A stretch of 64,000 bases of DNA from Caprella mutica. Taxonomy: Eukaryota > Arthropoda > Malacostraca > Amphipoda > Caprellidae. The translations under genes were made by a program, and so were the position numbers. How positions within the stretch are numbered: position 1 is the stretch's first letter; every line of letters starts with the position of its first letter. Below, in pieces: positions 36,913-49,648 of the stretch. The DNA lies in assembly GCA_947561585.1 (NCBI GenBank), contig CANNZV010000515.1:186001-250000 (forward strand), given 5' to 3'. The notes under the pieces were generated by a model. The model was given only the letters and a program-made list of their open reading frames with translations. It was not told the DNA's origin and made no database searches.

Positions 36913-39900
36913 ATATAAGTAACAATTATTTGTATATACTATTAGTTCATTAATCATTATTTACCTTAATTTCCAATGCAGATGTATTGTAACTATTATA
37001 ACTATTGTACCTATTGTACCTATTGTAACTATTGTACCTATTCTCTCTTATATAGCTATATTTCTTTTATCCATTTATAAGATGACTAGCACCTTTAAAA
37101 TCACATTTTTTGTTACCGATACCAATTAATTGAATGTGGTTCGTGAGGTAGAAATATTTTGGCTCAAGGAATTTTCTTCGATGGAACTTTTTTCTGTGAG
37201 GAATTTTCCCCGGTAGAATGTTCAAAAGCGGAATATTGCCCGTGGATTGTAAATTTCAATGTTTATACAGGTAAATTGTGAAATAAAATTTGAAACTATG
37301 AAGGAACTAATTTAAATGTTAATATATATTTTTTTTATGGATATAAAATAAATTATACATATTTCATAGTATACATTTTGTCATTACCAAACCCACCCAG
37401 GGATGCAAAAAGAACCCCCCCCCCCCCCCCTCTCTAGGTCCTGAACCGAACCGCTAACCTAACCTTTGGTGAATTATTTCCGGGTTCTCTCGGTGAAGTA
37501 TTTTTTTTTTCTTATAATGTCAATAATAATAAAAACTTACAAGTTTCTATTATATTATAGCTTCCATTCCGATGAACTTGTTTGTTTTCTCTATTTTCCT
37601 TCGATATTATTATTGAAAACAATTATTATCAATTCCTTTGAGGAAAATAAACATTACTATATTAATAAATGAGAATGATGTCGGCCTTTGTTTTTATAAT
37701 TGATGAATAATTATTTTACACCAGCAACAATAAAATCATTTCAAATTATTGATCACTGCTATATTATTGTTCATAGTAACAGACTGTGTGTAGATAAAAT
37801 AATAGAGTGGGAAGAAGAGCTGTCATTACTTGTTACCAGAAGTTCATCAATTAATATAATAAAGCATTTCCCCGAGACAAAGGGGGCTCTGAAGTTATAG
37901 AAATGACTTCTTTTTTACCGTTTATATTAGACGAGAACATGGAGAATAGAGAAGGCAATTAGCATCAGTAATTGCTATACTGTTTAAAGAAATTATTGCA
38001 ACTATGATGATCAGATATTTTCATCTGAAGATGTCATTTTAGTCCATTTAAAAATGTGGTGAATCGGTTATTGATTATTTTTAAATGTTCTGTTGCGATC
38101 AAATTTCCTTTATACAAAATAGGAAACTAAAATGATGCGAATAAATAATGTATGAGCATAGGAAGAAAATATTCTTCTTATTCCTGGAAATTTGATTATA
38201 GCGGGAATTACCTTATTTAGATACGAATAGAATAAAAGAAAATAATATTTTACTTCGTTTTTAAACATGGTAAAGATATAAAAGTTTAATGATGATAAAT
38301 TATATAGTGTATCCCTGAAGAATTAGTTTTTGAATAATTTGGGCTAAAAAATTGAAAAATATGAACTAAATTTGTGACTTCTTTCGCCTTTCATACAGAG
38401 AAATAATTTAGATATATTTCTTCGGATGTAAATATAATAGTATGAAAATATCATTAACTTGCTAAATAAATAATCAACATCTTTCAGGGAGCAGGAAAAT
38501 TTATGTGGAATATATTAAAGAAAATCATATAGTTAGAGTGCCAAATGTCACTAGAAATTCTGCCTATCCTTCCATAATATAAAAGCGGTAACTCTTTTCT
38601 AAAAGCTGAGTCGGCATTTTTTGGTCAAAGAAGAAGGAAATAACCTAAATAAGTTTACATTCATTGTTGCAAAATAAATGACAGCTTAAATAGCAAGATT
38701 TATGTATCCAAAAATGAGTTAAATTTTCATATTTGAGATTATAAAACTGTTTACTCTAGTAATTAAACACTCTCTCAAAGAGTGTTCGAAACTAATTTGA
38801 AAATATTTGACAGAGTTTCAAGTTAATATAGGGTTTTGAATGAATTATTCCTATTAATTTTTTAGTAAAATAGGATACTGAAGATTCTGTAATTAAAATA
38901 ATATTGGGCAAAGTTTGATATTTTAGTTGATTATTAGCAATTGGATTCATAATTATGAAAAATGGGCTAATATGAGTGAAAAAGGCAGTACTTTACTTTC
39001 AGTCACAATGGGATTTGCTAAGACAAAATCAGCAATTTTTACATTAAAGTATTTAAATGAATTGTCGGGCCATTATCCAAGATAGAAAATATTCTACCAC
39101 CTCAAAGGTTGCGTCAGGTCCCTTAAACCAGAATAATATAAATGTAAAAAGATATTGAAAATTAAATTTCCCGAGAAAATTCTTCACTAGATCTTACTCT
39201 TAACACTGATCCTATTGATAGAATTCCTCCATATCTTTGACAGAAAGATCAATGCATTCAACATTCAGTTTATTAGCACGTGAATGTTCCATACAGTCCT
39301 GAGTTTGAACTCCAATACGCATCCAATATACCTCCATCGAAAGGATACTTTTCATCGCTCCGAGCGACTCGTACGTCGAAGTTTTATTAGCTGCAGATTG
39401 TAGTGATATAGGCAGCGGTGAAAATCTGAAGCATGCTGATTTGGTTCGGAATGAGATGGATATTGGAAACGAGCATCTTGAAAAATGTTGTGATGCACAG
39501 AATGTTCTTGGGATAGAGTTTGAGAATCTTCGCACCTTTATGGCTTTACAGTTTGAATGATTTACTAATAATTTAGGGAATACTTTCTTACTTACTAGGC
39601 ACTTTGAATTTAGTTCTATGCTACCACGATGACATGCAATAATTTGATTTACTGTTTTATTGAATTATTCCATATCATATACATTACCTAGACATAAATT
39701 TAATCTGTATAAAATCATTCTCTAATATCTAAATATTTATAACTAAGAATATGCGTATGTTTATGTGAATTATTATGAATTATATATAAAAATAATAATA
39801 TTTTCTCTAAGTTTTCAGTCAGTGTTACTCTGAATTAGATTTCATTCACTTATTAAAACTGTCAAGTTATTTCTGGTTCAATAGACGAATAATAAAATTT

Positions 39901-40010
39901 TTATACTTCTCAAATAGTGGTGAACTATAAATTATTCTAATAATGAATAGTTAATTCAGGTACTGTGTTATTGGTTCTCCTGGTAGAATAAGCAGGGAGA
40001 ATCTAGGGTA
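36913..40010. other. Mostly single-copy-looking DNA, with a degenerate array, a poly-C tract and a small minus frame
   Basis: 37165-37255 is a degenerate array of ~16-17-bp GGAATTTTC-type units. A run of 16 C lies at 37415-37430. An AACACTCT/AGAGTGTT hairpin lies at about 38767-38788. Minus-strand 39212-39535 is open for 107 codons (no ATG at the end; first codon GTG) and is less AT-rich, ending ECIDLSVKDMEEFYQ; it may be an exon, but I do not recognise it. 36990-37045 has a few TATTGTACC repeats. Confidence 0.3.
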
Positions 40011-40011
40011 G

Positions 40012-40185
40012 GTTACGAATTATCAAACGGTTTCAGATTTTCGGTCATATAAGAAATAATTTTATAATAATTATTATTTAACTTTAAATTATTGTGTAAT
40101 AACAGAATTTAATAATAGTTTATTTAATTATTTTCTTATACGACCGAAAATGTGGAACCGTGCAATTAACAAGAAACTACCATAA
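40012..40185. mobile_element. Hairpin element with ~60-bp imperfect arms
   Basis: The left arm contains CGGTTTCAGATTTTCGGTCA followed by TATAAGAAATAATT. The right arm, reverse-complemented, has CGGTTCCACATTTTCGGTCG followed by TATAAGAAAATAATT. The arms are separated by a short AT-rich loop. It is MITE-like; the exact ends and target duplication are not resolved. Confidence 0.55.
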
Positions 40186-41252
40186 ATACTGTTTCTCTGG
40201 ATTCATGGATACGAAATCCCTTTACCCGGTTACGAAATTCAGTCTCCCTAAATAATCATAATTATTATGGCTTAATTCAATTTTTTTCGCTTTTATCCAA
40301 AAAATTTAATGAAATTATTTTTCTATAATTTGCATCATTATTTTTAAGGAAGAAATATTTACAGGTTCCACTATTTGGTTTAAATTGGCCCGAGTTGTGA
40401 CATCTTTTGAAAGTTAAATTAATCACATGTTTTTACTCCGAATAAAATACCCCAGGCAAGAAGGATTTATTCCTTGGACATTAAGGCAATATCCCATGAA
40501 TAATGGGCCATATGTTGTAATTATTAAAGTAATAAAACATAGCAGATTTATGAATTATTCTTATAAAAGTAATTATTCAATACTGAGCCAGAAATTTCAT
40601 ATTGTAAAAAATTACATTTAGTCTACAGACATCAAAGAATATTCAAATTACGTTCGGCATTATAACACGTAGGATAATGAATAATTAAATCACAGACCAT
40701 TTTCAGCACACTATTATGTTCATACAACTAAGGTTGTATAACATAATTATTTTAACAGTTAACAAAAAAGAAATTGATTAAGTATTCGCTTCGTAATTAA
40801 TTATATAAGAAGCAGTAACACTCAACCGACACTGACCGACATTCTAAGATTAAATAAAAGAAAAAGTGTATAAAACGAACTTACTATCGTATTATCGCAA
40901 ATTCGAAGGCAATTATGTACACTTTTATGTACACTTTAGGTGCACTTTTAGGCACATATTCTTTTATTTAGAATTTTAGGGTGATGGTATATTTAGCCTT
41001 TTTTAATATTTCTATCAGCTTTGTAAGCCATTCTTATTGTTTTGAATTTGTCGGCAATTGATCCTACTTTTTCTTTGCTTGTAATTCGGAGGTAGAAGAA
41101 TATTTCAAGAATAACTTGAATTACATATTATAATAAAAATATAGAACCAAACTTGAAATGGTTTGCAGTTTCATAATCAGAAACCTTAGTTGTAATGAAT
41201 ATAGTAATAAAAAAATTAGAGTGGAGTGGACCTTTAAAATTTAGTTCATGGT
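40186..41252. other. AT-rich spacer
   Basis: No gene is seen. 40381-40405 (TTGGCCCGAGTTGTGACATC) resembles one end of the element at 35379 and may be a decayed end. Confidence 0.3.
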
Positions 41253-41262
41253 GAATTAATTA

Positions 41263-42353
41263 GGTCTAGGACATCTCGTCCACGGATATTTCGTCCAACA
41301 GACATTTTGTCCACGGACATTTCGTCCACGGACATTTCGTCCACGGACATTTCGTCCACGATTGGCTTTTTTTGTATTTTCAAGTGCTTATGGAAATTAT
41401 TTTATAGTATTTTTTCACTTTTACATTAAAAGGCATGTGTAAATATACTATAATATAATAGTGATTTAAGCCGTATATGAATTAACACATAGAAATGTTT
41501 ATCTATCGATTACAGTTATAAAATTAAATATGCTAAACGGGTTGACTGTATCTTAAAGTTATTTACCACGTTTAATATTTTGCATTCATTAATGAATTAT
41601 GAGCATCTAAAATTTAGAACTGAAATAACAGGGTTCTAACAAGAATAAATGTGTGAAAACGTAATAATTAAAGTGATTACAATTGAGGTAAATAATAATT
41701 ATTATTATATAAGTATAAGTCCAAAAATATGAAACAGCCCAACAACACGGACAACACTAAACGTATCTAGTTAATTTTTTATATCATTTTTTTAGTAGTA
41801 TTATATACCTGCATATCATTATGTATGTAATTTAGGTAATCACTGTTAAAAATATTCTGCTATAAAATACTAATATCTGAACCATTAGTGCATCTAATTA
41901 CCTAATAATTGAATACTACTAGTGATGATTATTGTAGTTACTGTGAAATAAACACCACAAAAAATGTCTCCATTTTAAATGTTCATGTACTGTAATAACA
42001 TCGAGAAATGACAGGTAATTATTGCAGATTTTATAAGACTCGGGTGTAATAAAAGCGAGGCCTTCCTGTAAATCATTAAAAAAAATTCATTTTCATTATT
42101 TTGGATAATGAACAGGATAAAAAGATTGCAATAAGAATTAAAGCAAAGACCATATATTTCTAATTACCATCAAATAAGGGTGATAAATACTTTTATATTG
42201 CAGAATATATATAAATAATATAATATATAAAATAAATGCACACAATAAATATAATACAAAATATAGCAATTCGTGGACGAATTGTCCGTGGATGAAATGT
42301 CCGTTGGACGAAATGTCTGGACGAGATGTCCGTGGACGAAATGTCCGTGCACG
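41263..42353. mobile_element. Foldback element FB3 (non-autonomous, 10-bp target duplication)
   Basis: GAATTAATTA at 41253-41262 and again at 42354-42363 is a perfect 10-bp direct repeat flanking the element. The left end begins GGTCTAGGACATCTCGTCC; the right end, reverse-complemented, begins CGTGCACGGACATTTCGTCC. Both then run into arrays of a 15-bp unit, GGACATTTCGTCCAC, in inverted orientation (41270-41361 and 42270-42350). Each unit has dyad symmetry (GGAC…GTCC). The AT-rich centre shows limited inverted similarity just inside the arrays (CCACGA(A)TTG…TTTTGTATT) and no transposase. A 9-10-bp target duplication with long inverted arms fits Mutator-like elements. Confidence 0.82.
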
Positions 42354-42363
42354 GAATTAATTA

Positions 42364-42526
42364 TCTGATTGTTACTAACAGAACCTGTAATTTTTATAGC
42401 TAGGTCTGTTCCCACTATTCCAAATCATCCATTGGTTACCAGTGCAACTTCAATTCCGATATTGAGGAGGAGACTTCTAGCTGTGTCCACATTGCAGTCT
42501 GTGCCTGGTCAATTAGAGCCCAATGT
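42364..42526. other. Short spacer between FB3 and the hairpin MITE
   Basis: I see nothing supported. It is less AT-rich than its surroundings. Confidence 0.3.
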
Positions 42527-42534
42527 GGCAAAAC

Positions 42535-42973
42535 CATAGAGTTTTGATAAACTACACTAGAGAGAGGTAGTGTTACAGCGATTGCAGGACGCTGAAAACC
42601 TTATTTTGTTTCAGTTATATCATTACTCCACTGAAATGACGCCAGATAGGCAGTTTAGTTACTCCAAAATAAGGAATTAACCGTCCTGCAAAACGCGATA
42701 AAATTTTGGCCACTGGCTCACCACTTGGGCAAAACCAAGTGGTGAGTCAGTGGCCAAAATAATATCGCATCTTGCGGGACGCTAAAATCCTTATTTTTTG
42801 GTCACGTGACTGGCAATCTGGCTTCAGTTCAATGGAAAAATGATATAACTGAAACAAAATTTAATGGAGAAATGATATAACTGAAACAAAATAAGGTTTT
42901 GCACCGTCTTCTTTAGCGTCCTGCAATCGCTACAACACTTCCTTTCTCTAGAGTAGTTTATCATAACTCTATG
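42535..42973. mobile_element. 439-bp hairpin MITE with perfect 8-bp target duplication (hAT-like)
   Basis: GGCAAAAC at 42527-42534 and at 42974-42981 is a perfect 8-bp target-site duplication. The ends are CATAGAGTTTTGATAAACTA (left) and CATAGAGTTATGATAAACTA (right, reverse complement). The whole element is a hairpin of about 200-bp arms meeting at CCACTTGG/CCAAGTGG near 42733. The right arm alone has a ~31-bp tandem duplication (ATGATATAACTGAAACAAAA twice). The 8-bp duplication is characteristic of hAT elements, although the third base of the end (CATAG) departs from the usual hAT pattern. Confidence 0.88.
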
Positions 42974-43074
42974 GGCAAAACTGAAAAACTACCAACCAGT
43001 TACCAAGACTATATAGAGTGTAGCACAGCTACGAAATCTACCCAACACAATCCTCACCGTGTATACTAATACAC

Positions 43075-43660
43075 AGAGTACATTTGTCTGTTGCAAGAAA
43101 AATGTCACACTTTAACTTTTAAGATACATGACTAAAATAATTATTAGGATCACAGAAATTCGAATAACGTAAATCCGGATGAAAGAAAATGCGGAAAATC
43201 GATAATTTGGAAAACAAACAATTCGGAAAAAATGGAAAACCGAAAGTCGGAAAAATACAAAAATTAGAAAAAACGAAAAACCCGGAAAACCTATAATTTC
43301 GGAAATCTAAAAATTTAGAAAACTGAAAGGTTTGAAAACATAAGAATATCAAAACACGAAAAATAGGGGAAACGAAAAAATCAAGAAAAATTAATCATCT
43401 GGTAAACCGAATAATTCGGAAAACAGAAAATTCAAGAAAATCCGAAAAATCTGGAAAACAGAAAAATTAAGAAAAAAAATGAAAATAATAAATATTGATA
43501 ATATCTATGGAAAAACTGGATGACAAAAAAATCGAAAAATTATTGGAATAATAAAAGCCTGGATTAAAAATCAGATAATTGAAAAAAATGAAAATATATG
43601 GTTAACAAAACTTAATAAAAAAAAATCCGAATATTTTTTAAATGTCCTAATAATTTAATC
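43075..43660. mobile_element. One-armed relic of an FB1-like foldback with a different array
   Basis: 43084-43130 reads TTTGTCTGTTGCAAGAAAAA TGTCAC…TTTAAC, matching the FB1 inner arm at 19070-19125 apart from a short deletion between GTTG repeats. In FB1 this block leads straight into the tandem array. Here it leads into a degenerate array (43190-43460) of ~16-bp units of the type GGAAAACNGAAAATTC, fading to about 43660. No inverted partner is present. It is inferred to be half of a decayed foldback that carried another unit. Confidence 0.5.
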
Positions 43661-43944
43661 TAGATCATTTGGCAAGTGAAAAATATATAGTCCCTCATTT
43701 TTTTTTGACGGATAATACACTATATAGATACATAATAAACTATTTATATTTTCAACAGAACAATGACAGATTATAAATCATAATAAATGTTGATTCTTTA
43801 GGTTCCACAAGATTTATTTTATGGAAACCATAAGAAAAAGGTACATTCATATATTTACGATTGTATATTTCCAGGAATTTATTTTCTATAAAATTGTGCC
43901 TTGAAATGAAGATTATATTCAAATAATTAAAAGATGTAGTTAAC
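43661..43944. other. AT-rich spacer
   Basis: I see no gene or repeat here. Confidence 0.3.
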
Positions 43945-43949
43945 AGAAT

Positions 43950-44612
43950 TGAAAGATGTTTTCAAAAAGTAAATTAAAGATGTTTTCAAAAAGAGAATTG
44001 AAGATGTTTTCAAAAAGAAAATTAAAGATGTTTTTAAAAAGAAAATTAAAGATGTTTTCAAAAAGAAAATTAAAGATGTTTTCAAAAAAAATCAAAGATG
44101 TTTTCAAAAAAAATCAAAGATGTTTTCAAAAAAAATTAAAGATGTTTTCAAAAAGAATTAAAGATGTTTTTAAAAAGAAAATTAAAGATGTTTTCAAAAA
44201 GAAAATTAAAGATGTTTTCAAAAAGTAAATAAAAGATGTTTTCAAAAAGAGAATTAAAGATATTTTCAAAAAGAGAGTTAAAGATGTTTTCAAAAAGAGA
44301 ATTGAAGATGTTTTCAAAAATAAAAATAAAGATGTTTTCAAAAAGTAAATTAAAGATGTTTTCAAAAAGAGAATTAAAGATGTTTTCAAAAAGTAAATTA
44401 AAGATGTTTTCAAAAAAAATTAAAGATGTTTTCAAAAAGTAAATAAAAGATGTTTTAAAAAAAATTAAAGATGTTTTCAAAAAGAGAATTAAAGATGTTT
44501 TCAAAAAGAGAATTAAAGATGTTTTCAAAAAATATTAAAGATGTTTTCATAGAGAGAATTAAAGAAGGTTTCAAAAAGAGAATTAAAAATTTTTCAAAAA
44601 GAAAATTAAAAT
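43950..44612. repeat. 24-bp minisatellite, ~27 copies
   Basis: The unit is GATGTTTTCAAAAAGARAAT plus TAAA, with frequent shortening of the A-run. Because the period is about 24, several frames stay open on both strands (one reads MFSKRELK repeatedly). These are repeat artefacts. Confidence 0.95.
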
Positions 44613-44970
44613 GCATAAACATGAATTCTTGTTGTAATAATATCCCGAAGTATAAGAAGATCGAAGTGGGCCTAAAAGCTGCAATATAACTTAGCTTAGG
44701 AGCATTAATGTTGCAAATAAAAGCACGTCTATATCAATATTTTCTGCGTGAATTATCAGAACAAATTCGCCAGAACAGAATGTTTAGGTGTTGCAAAGCC
44801 ACTCCTATGCAATTCTCTCCCATAAACTTAAAGTCAACACACGCATCTCTATAGATTTCGGATAACAGATGGTGCTATTTGGAATAAAGGAACACGGGGC
44901 TTCCAATCCGAAAATCATTTTCCAATTGTTCGAAGTTGAAATAACTTCTACGGTGATGTCGCACAGAGAA
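44613..44970. other. Spacer between arrays
   Basis: A less AT-rich, apparently single-copy segment. No open frame of note. Confidence 0.3.
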
Positions 44971-44974
44971 AATT

Positions 44975-46640
44975 AGTGGTTGTTATTGTTACCACCTATG
45001 GATAGTTATTGTTACAACCTATGGATAGTTATTGTTACCACCTATGGATAGTTATTGTTACAACCTATGGATAGTTATTGTTACCACCTATGGATAGTTA
45101 TTGTTACCACCTATGGATAGTTATTGTTACAACCTATGGATAGGTATTGTTACCACCTATGAATAGCTATTGTTACCACCTATGGATAGTTATTGTTACA
45201 ACCTATGGATAGTTATTGTTACCACCTATGGATAGTTATTGTTACAACCTATGGATAGTTATTGTTACCACCTATGGATAGTTATTGTTACCACCTATGG
45301 ATAGTTATTGTTACAACCTATGGATAGTTATTGTTACCACCTATGGATAGTTATTGTTACCACCTATGGATAGTTATTGTTACCACCTATGAATAGTTAT
45401 TGTTACCACCTATGGATAGTTATTGTAACCACCTATGGATAGTTATTGTTACCACCTATGGATAGTTATTGTTACCACCTATGGATAGTTATTGTTACAA
45501 CCTATGGATAGTTATTGTTACCACCTATGGATAGTTATTGTTACAACCTATGGATAGTTATTGTTACCACCTATGGATAGTTATTGTTACCACCTATGGA
45601 TAGTTATTGTTACAACCTATGGATAGGTATTGTTACCACCTATGAATAGCTATTGTTACCACCTATGGATAGTTATTGTTACAACCTATGGATAGTTATT
45701 GTTACCACCTATGGATAGTTATTGTTACAACCTATGGATAGTTATTGTTACCACCTATGGATAGTTATTGTTACCACCTATGGATAGTTATTGTTACAAC
45801 CTATGGATAGTTATTGTTACCACCTATGGATAGTTATTGTTACCACCTATGGATAGTTATTGTTACCACCTATGAATAGTTATTGTTACCACCTATGGAT
45901 AGTTATTGTAACCACCTATGGATAGTTATTGTTACCACCTATGGATAGTTATTGTTACCACCTATGGATAGTTATTGTTACAACCTATGGATAGTTACTG
46001 TTACAACCTATGGATAGTTACTGTTACAACCTATGGATAGGTATTGTTACCACCTATGGATAGTTATTGTTACAACCTATGGATAGTTATTGTTACCACC
46101 TATGGATAGTTATTGTTACAACCTATGGATAGTTATTGTTACCACCTATGGATAGTTATTGTTACAACCTATGGATAGTTATTGTTACCACCTATGGATA
46201 GTTATTGTTACCACCTATGGATAGTTATTGTTACAACCTATGGATAGTTATTGTTACCACCTATGGATAGTTATTGTTACCACCTATGGATAGTTATTGT
46301 TACCACCTATGAATAGTTATTGTTACCACCTATGGATAGTTATTGTAACCACCTATGGATAGTTATTGTTACCACCTATGGATAGTTATTGTTACCACCT
46401 ATGGATAGTTATTGTTACAACCTATGGATAGTTACTGTTACAACCTATGGATAGTTACTGTTACAACCTATGGATAGGTATTGTTACCACCTATGGATAG
46501 TTATTGTTACAACCTATGGATAGGTATTGTTACCACCTATGGATAGTTATTGTTACCACCTATGGATAGTTATTGTTACAACCTATGGATAGTTATTGTT
46601 ACAACCTATGGATAGTTATTGTTACAACCTATGGATAGTA
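44975..46640. repeat. 23-bp minisatellite, ~72 copies, with higher-order repeats
   Basis: The unit is a 23-mer, TTATTGTTACCACCTATGGA plus TAG, with CCACC or CAACC alternatives. Rare variants give a higher-order period: TAGGTATTGT at 45141 recurs at 45624 (483 bp, 21 units), and TATTGTAACC at 45421 recurs at 45904 (483 bp) and 46341 (437 bp, 19 units). Confidence 0.97.
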
Positions 46641-47765
46641 ATTGTTCCCGGTAGGAAAATACGTCATGGTTGTTTTGAAATACACATAAGTAAGCATACA
46701 AATGAAATTAATCAAAATATTATTAGATCAATAATGAAACTGGTAAGCTTAATCGAATAATTAATTATATAGTCAACTGCATGGTAGGGTATTCAATTGT
46801 ATGAAGTAATTAACAATAAATTTCAAAATTAATTTAAAAATCGAATAATGGCTATATTCCCAACAGTCCTTTTACATATATCTGCATTATAATTATAACT
46901 CAACGGTATAATATACCTTATTTAAGGCGCGTGAATAATGATAATAGATTAGTTATATATATCATAGGAGCTGGTAATTATATATGCTGTTTACGATTTT
47001 TTATAATCGTCTACATAGTTACCGTCGCTATTGATAACAGATGATGAAATAAAAATATGTATTTAGATGTTGCAGCTACGTACAATTGTACAAGTATGTT
47101 GCTACCCATTTCTTGTGAGTTCTATTATATATAATATATTGTACATGGAAAATGAAACAGATTCCGAAACTAAACCACAAAAAAAAAAATTGCTACGCTG
47201 ATATAATATCCTTGGAAAACTAAATACAAGACATCACAACTCCTGGGATATACCAGGAGAAAATCCTTATTGGCTTTAAGAAAGAGCAGTCAGAAAAAGT
47301 GACTCTATGGTGAAATTACCCTGTACCAAACAAATTATAATTTGTTTTTGTCCAATTTTACCAAAGAAATAATTATTTTTATAGCGACCGTGTCTTGATT
47401 TAGCATATAACTCTTAATTGCGCTTTTTCCACAAAAAATGAATCCACTGCTATTGAATAAAAGTGTACTGTATAATTTAATAATGACATCAAAATGCATT
47501 ATATTGATTCCATGGATACGTAATATTATAGGAAATAAATAATATAATTTTCTTATATTCAAAGGCAGTGGATACATTTATGGTATACACACTTCGAATA
47601 TATTGATGACACATTTAATTATACATACACTGACATCACAGCTTTATTTACTTTCTTTATCATGTTTTTTTATAAAGTTCTGCGTGTGGTTACTGTTGAT
47701 GCTTTGGTATTTGATTGGAGAAGAATGTTAGAACAGCCAAAATTTTCTAATTTTCAATCAAATTG
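46641..47765. other. AT-rich spacer
   Basis: No gene is recognised. Minus-strand 47335-47577 is open for 80 codons with no feature of note. Confidence 0.3.
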
Positions 47766-48479
47766 TATGTGATTCAATATACAAATGAAATGATTCAATA
47801 TACAAATGAAATGATTCAATTTACAAATGAAATGATTCTATATACAAATGAAATGATTCAATATACAAATGAAATGATTCAATATACAAATGAAATGATT
47901 CTATATACAAATGAAATGATTCAATATACAAATGAAATGATTCAATATACAAATGAAATGATTCAATATACAAATGAAATGATTCTATATACAAATGAAA
48001 TGATTCAATATACAAATGAAATGATTCTATATACAAATGAAATGATTCAATATACAAATGAAATGATTCAATAAACAAATGAAATGATTCAATATACAAA
48101 TGAAATGATTCAATATACAAATGAAATGATTCAATATACAAATGAAATGATTCAATATACAAATGAAATGATTCAATATACAAATGAAATGATTCAATAT
48201 ACAAATGAAATGATTCAATATACAAATGAAATGATTCAATATACAAATGAAATGATTCAATATACAAATGAAATGATTCAATATACAAATGAAATGATTC
48301 AATATACGAATGAAATGATTCAATATACAAATGAAATGATTCAATATACAAATGAAATGATTCAATATACAAATGAAATGATTCAATATACAAATGAAAT
48401 GAATCAATATACAAATGAAATGATTCAATATACAAATGAAATGATTCAATATACAAATGAAATGATTCAATATACAAGT
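47766..48479. repeat. 21-bp minisatellite, ~34 copies
   Basis: The unit is a 21-mer, ATGATTCAATATACAAATGA plus A. The first third carries alternating TCTATATAC variants and the rest is almost uniform. The 21-bp period contains no stop in several frames, so long frames exist on both strands (for example 147 and 263 codons on the minus strand, reading ICILNHF or HLYIESF). They have no coding support. Confidence 0.97.
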
Positions 48480-49260
48480 GATTTACCACACGTATATAGT
48501 AAGATACTGAAATTGATTTCCTACATTGGCAATAATGATCACTAATGTAGCACAATATGATTCTAATATAACTTTGTTCATGGAGACACTTTCTTTCCAA
48601 CTGCTTCATCAAGTTCCTTAATTGTATTTAATTTCCTTTTGACACGACATCGGCGACATGCTTGCCTTTTGTTCCGAAAGAGACGTTAAAATTAATTCCA
48701 ACTAAATTTATTAATTAAAAACAGTTAGTCCTCTCATGGCGCATTATTCAAATAATAAGAATGTTTGCCTCAGAATTTCCTCAGAGCCGCTAGATATCAA
48801 AGATCTGCAAAGAAATGTCCTCATAAATCAGGATGCTAATCCAAAGCGCAAAAACTGTCTTCATCTCATCACTCGCATTTTGGCGGAAAAGAGAATTAAG
48901 ATTTTTGTCGACTCATCTTGAGAGGATTAAAGTTGGCATTACCTTCTTAAAAATTTGGTCATTGAAGTAACTAAAAGAAAGAAGAATGTGGAAGAATCTT
49001 TGTGAATGAAAGTCTTCGAAATATGACAATTAATAACGATGGGCAAATTGAGTAAAGTTATTAACAACTTTAGAAATTTTCTTAAACATATCTGGTAGAC
49101 CCGTAGAGGATGTCTTAAACCTCTTAAACTATAAATCTCCATTAATTCTGCTTACACAATCTGTAAAAGTCCGCGTGTAAAGGATTAGCTGTTTATTCCA
49201 CTTAGAGGTTAGATCCTTTACTCACGAATGCTAAATAAGCTATTTGCCATTTAATTACAA
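48480..49260. other. Spacer, no recognised gene
   Basis: Plus-strand 48736-48921 (61 codons from ATG) is charged and balanced in composition but unrecognised. 49195-49235 (GATCCTTTACTCACGAATGC) resembles 61035-61060, a possible old dispersed repeat. Confidence 0.25.
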
Positions 49261-49264
49261 AATT

Positions 49265-49648
49265 ATGAACCCTAGTAACCTATAGCCACTGGTTCGTGCA
49301 AATCACCTCTCAATTATTAAATTGGAAGCTGTACGTCTTTTCATGATAATTACATAATTACACATGATTTAATAAAATTAGGGAAAGGAGTCTACCACAC
49401 AGCCCACTCTTCCTGTCCATATAACATATCTCCATATCTAAGAAACCTTTTTTATATCTTTACTTGCTATTTTTATTTTCAATAGATAATTACTCTTTTT
49501 ATGTTTACAAATAGATATGTAACTATCAAATGAAGGTTATTATGAGAAAATAATATAGAAAATTAATTTCGTTAAGATTTTTACTAAGAGCTGTTTCGTG
49601 CAAACCAGCGGCTAGATCATGAGTTTGCTTTCGGGGGCTAGGTAATAG
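49265..49648. mobile_element. Possible inverted-repeat element with CTGGT hairpin ends
   Basis: 49268-49312 (AACCCTAGTAACC, then CTGGTTCGTGCAAATCACC) and, on the minus strand, 49640-49590 (ACCTAGCCC, then CTGGTTTGCACGAAACAGC) are diverged inverted copies of the hairpin module also seen at 6660 and 55960. Together they could bound a ~380-bp element. Ends and target duplication are unresolved. Confidence 0.35.

Noticed and set aside
43956..44689. Lys/Phe-rich repetitive open frames on both strands
   Set aside because: They are an artefact of the 24-bp array; frames on opposite strands are equally open.
44975..46640. CRISPR array
   Set aside because: The 23-bp units are contiguous with no unique spacers, and the genome is eukaryotic. 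The same applies to every other array here.
47821..48612. Long open frames (up to 263 codons on the minus strand, 153 on the plus strand)
   Set aside because: They run through a 21-bp tandem repeat whose period is a multiple of three and lacks stops in several frames on both strands. The repetitive peptides are a consequence of the array.
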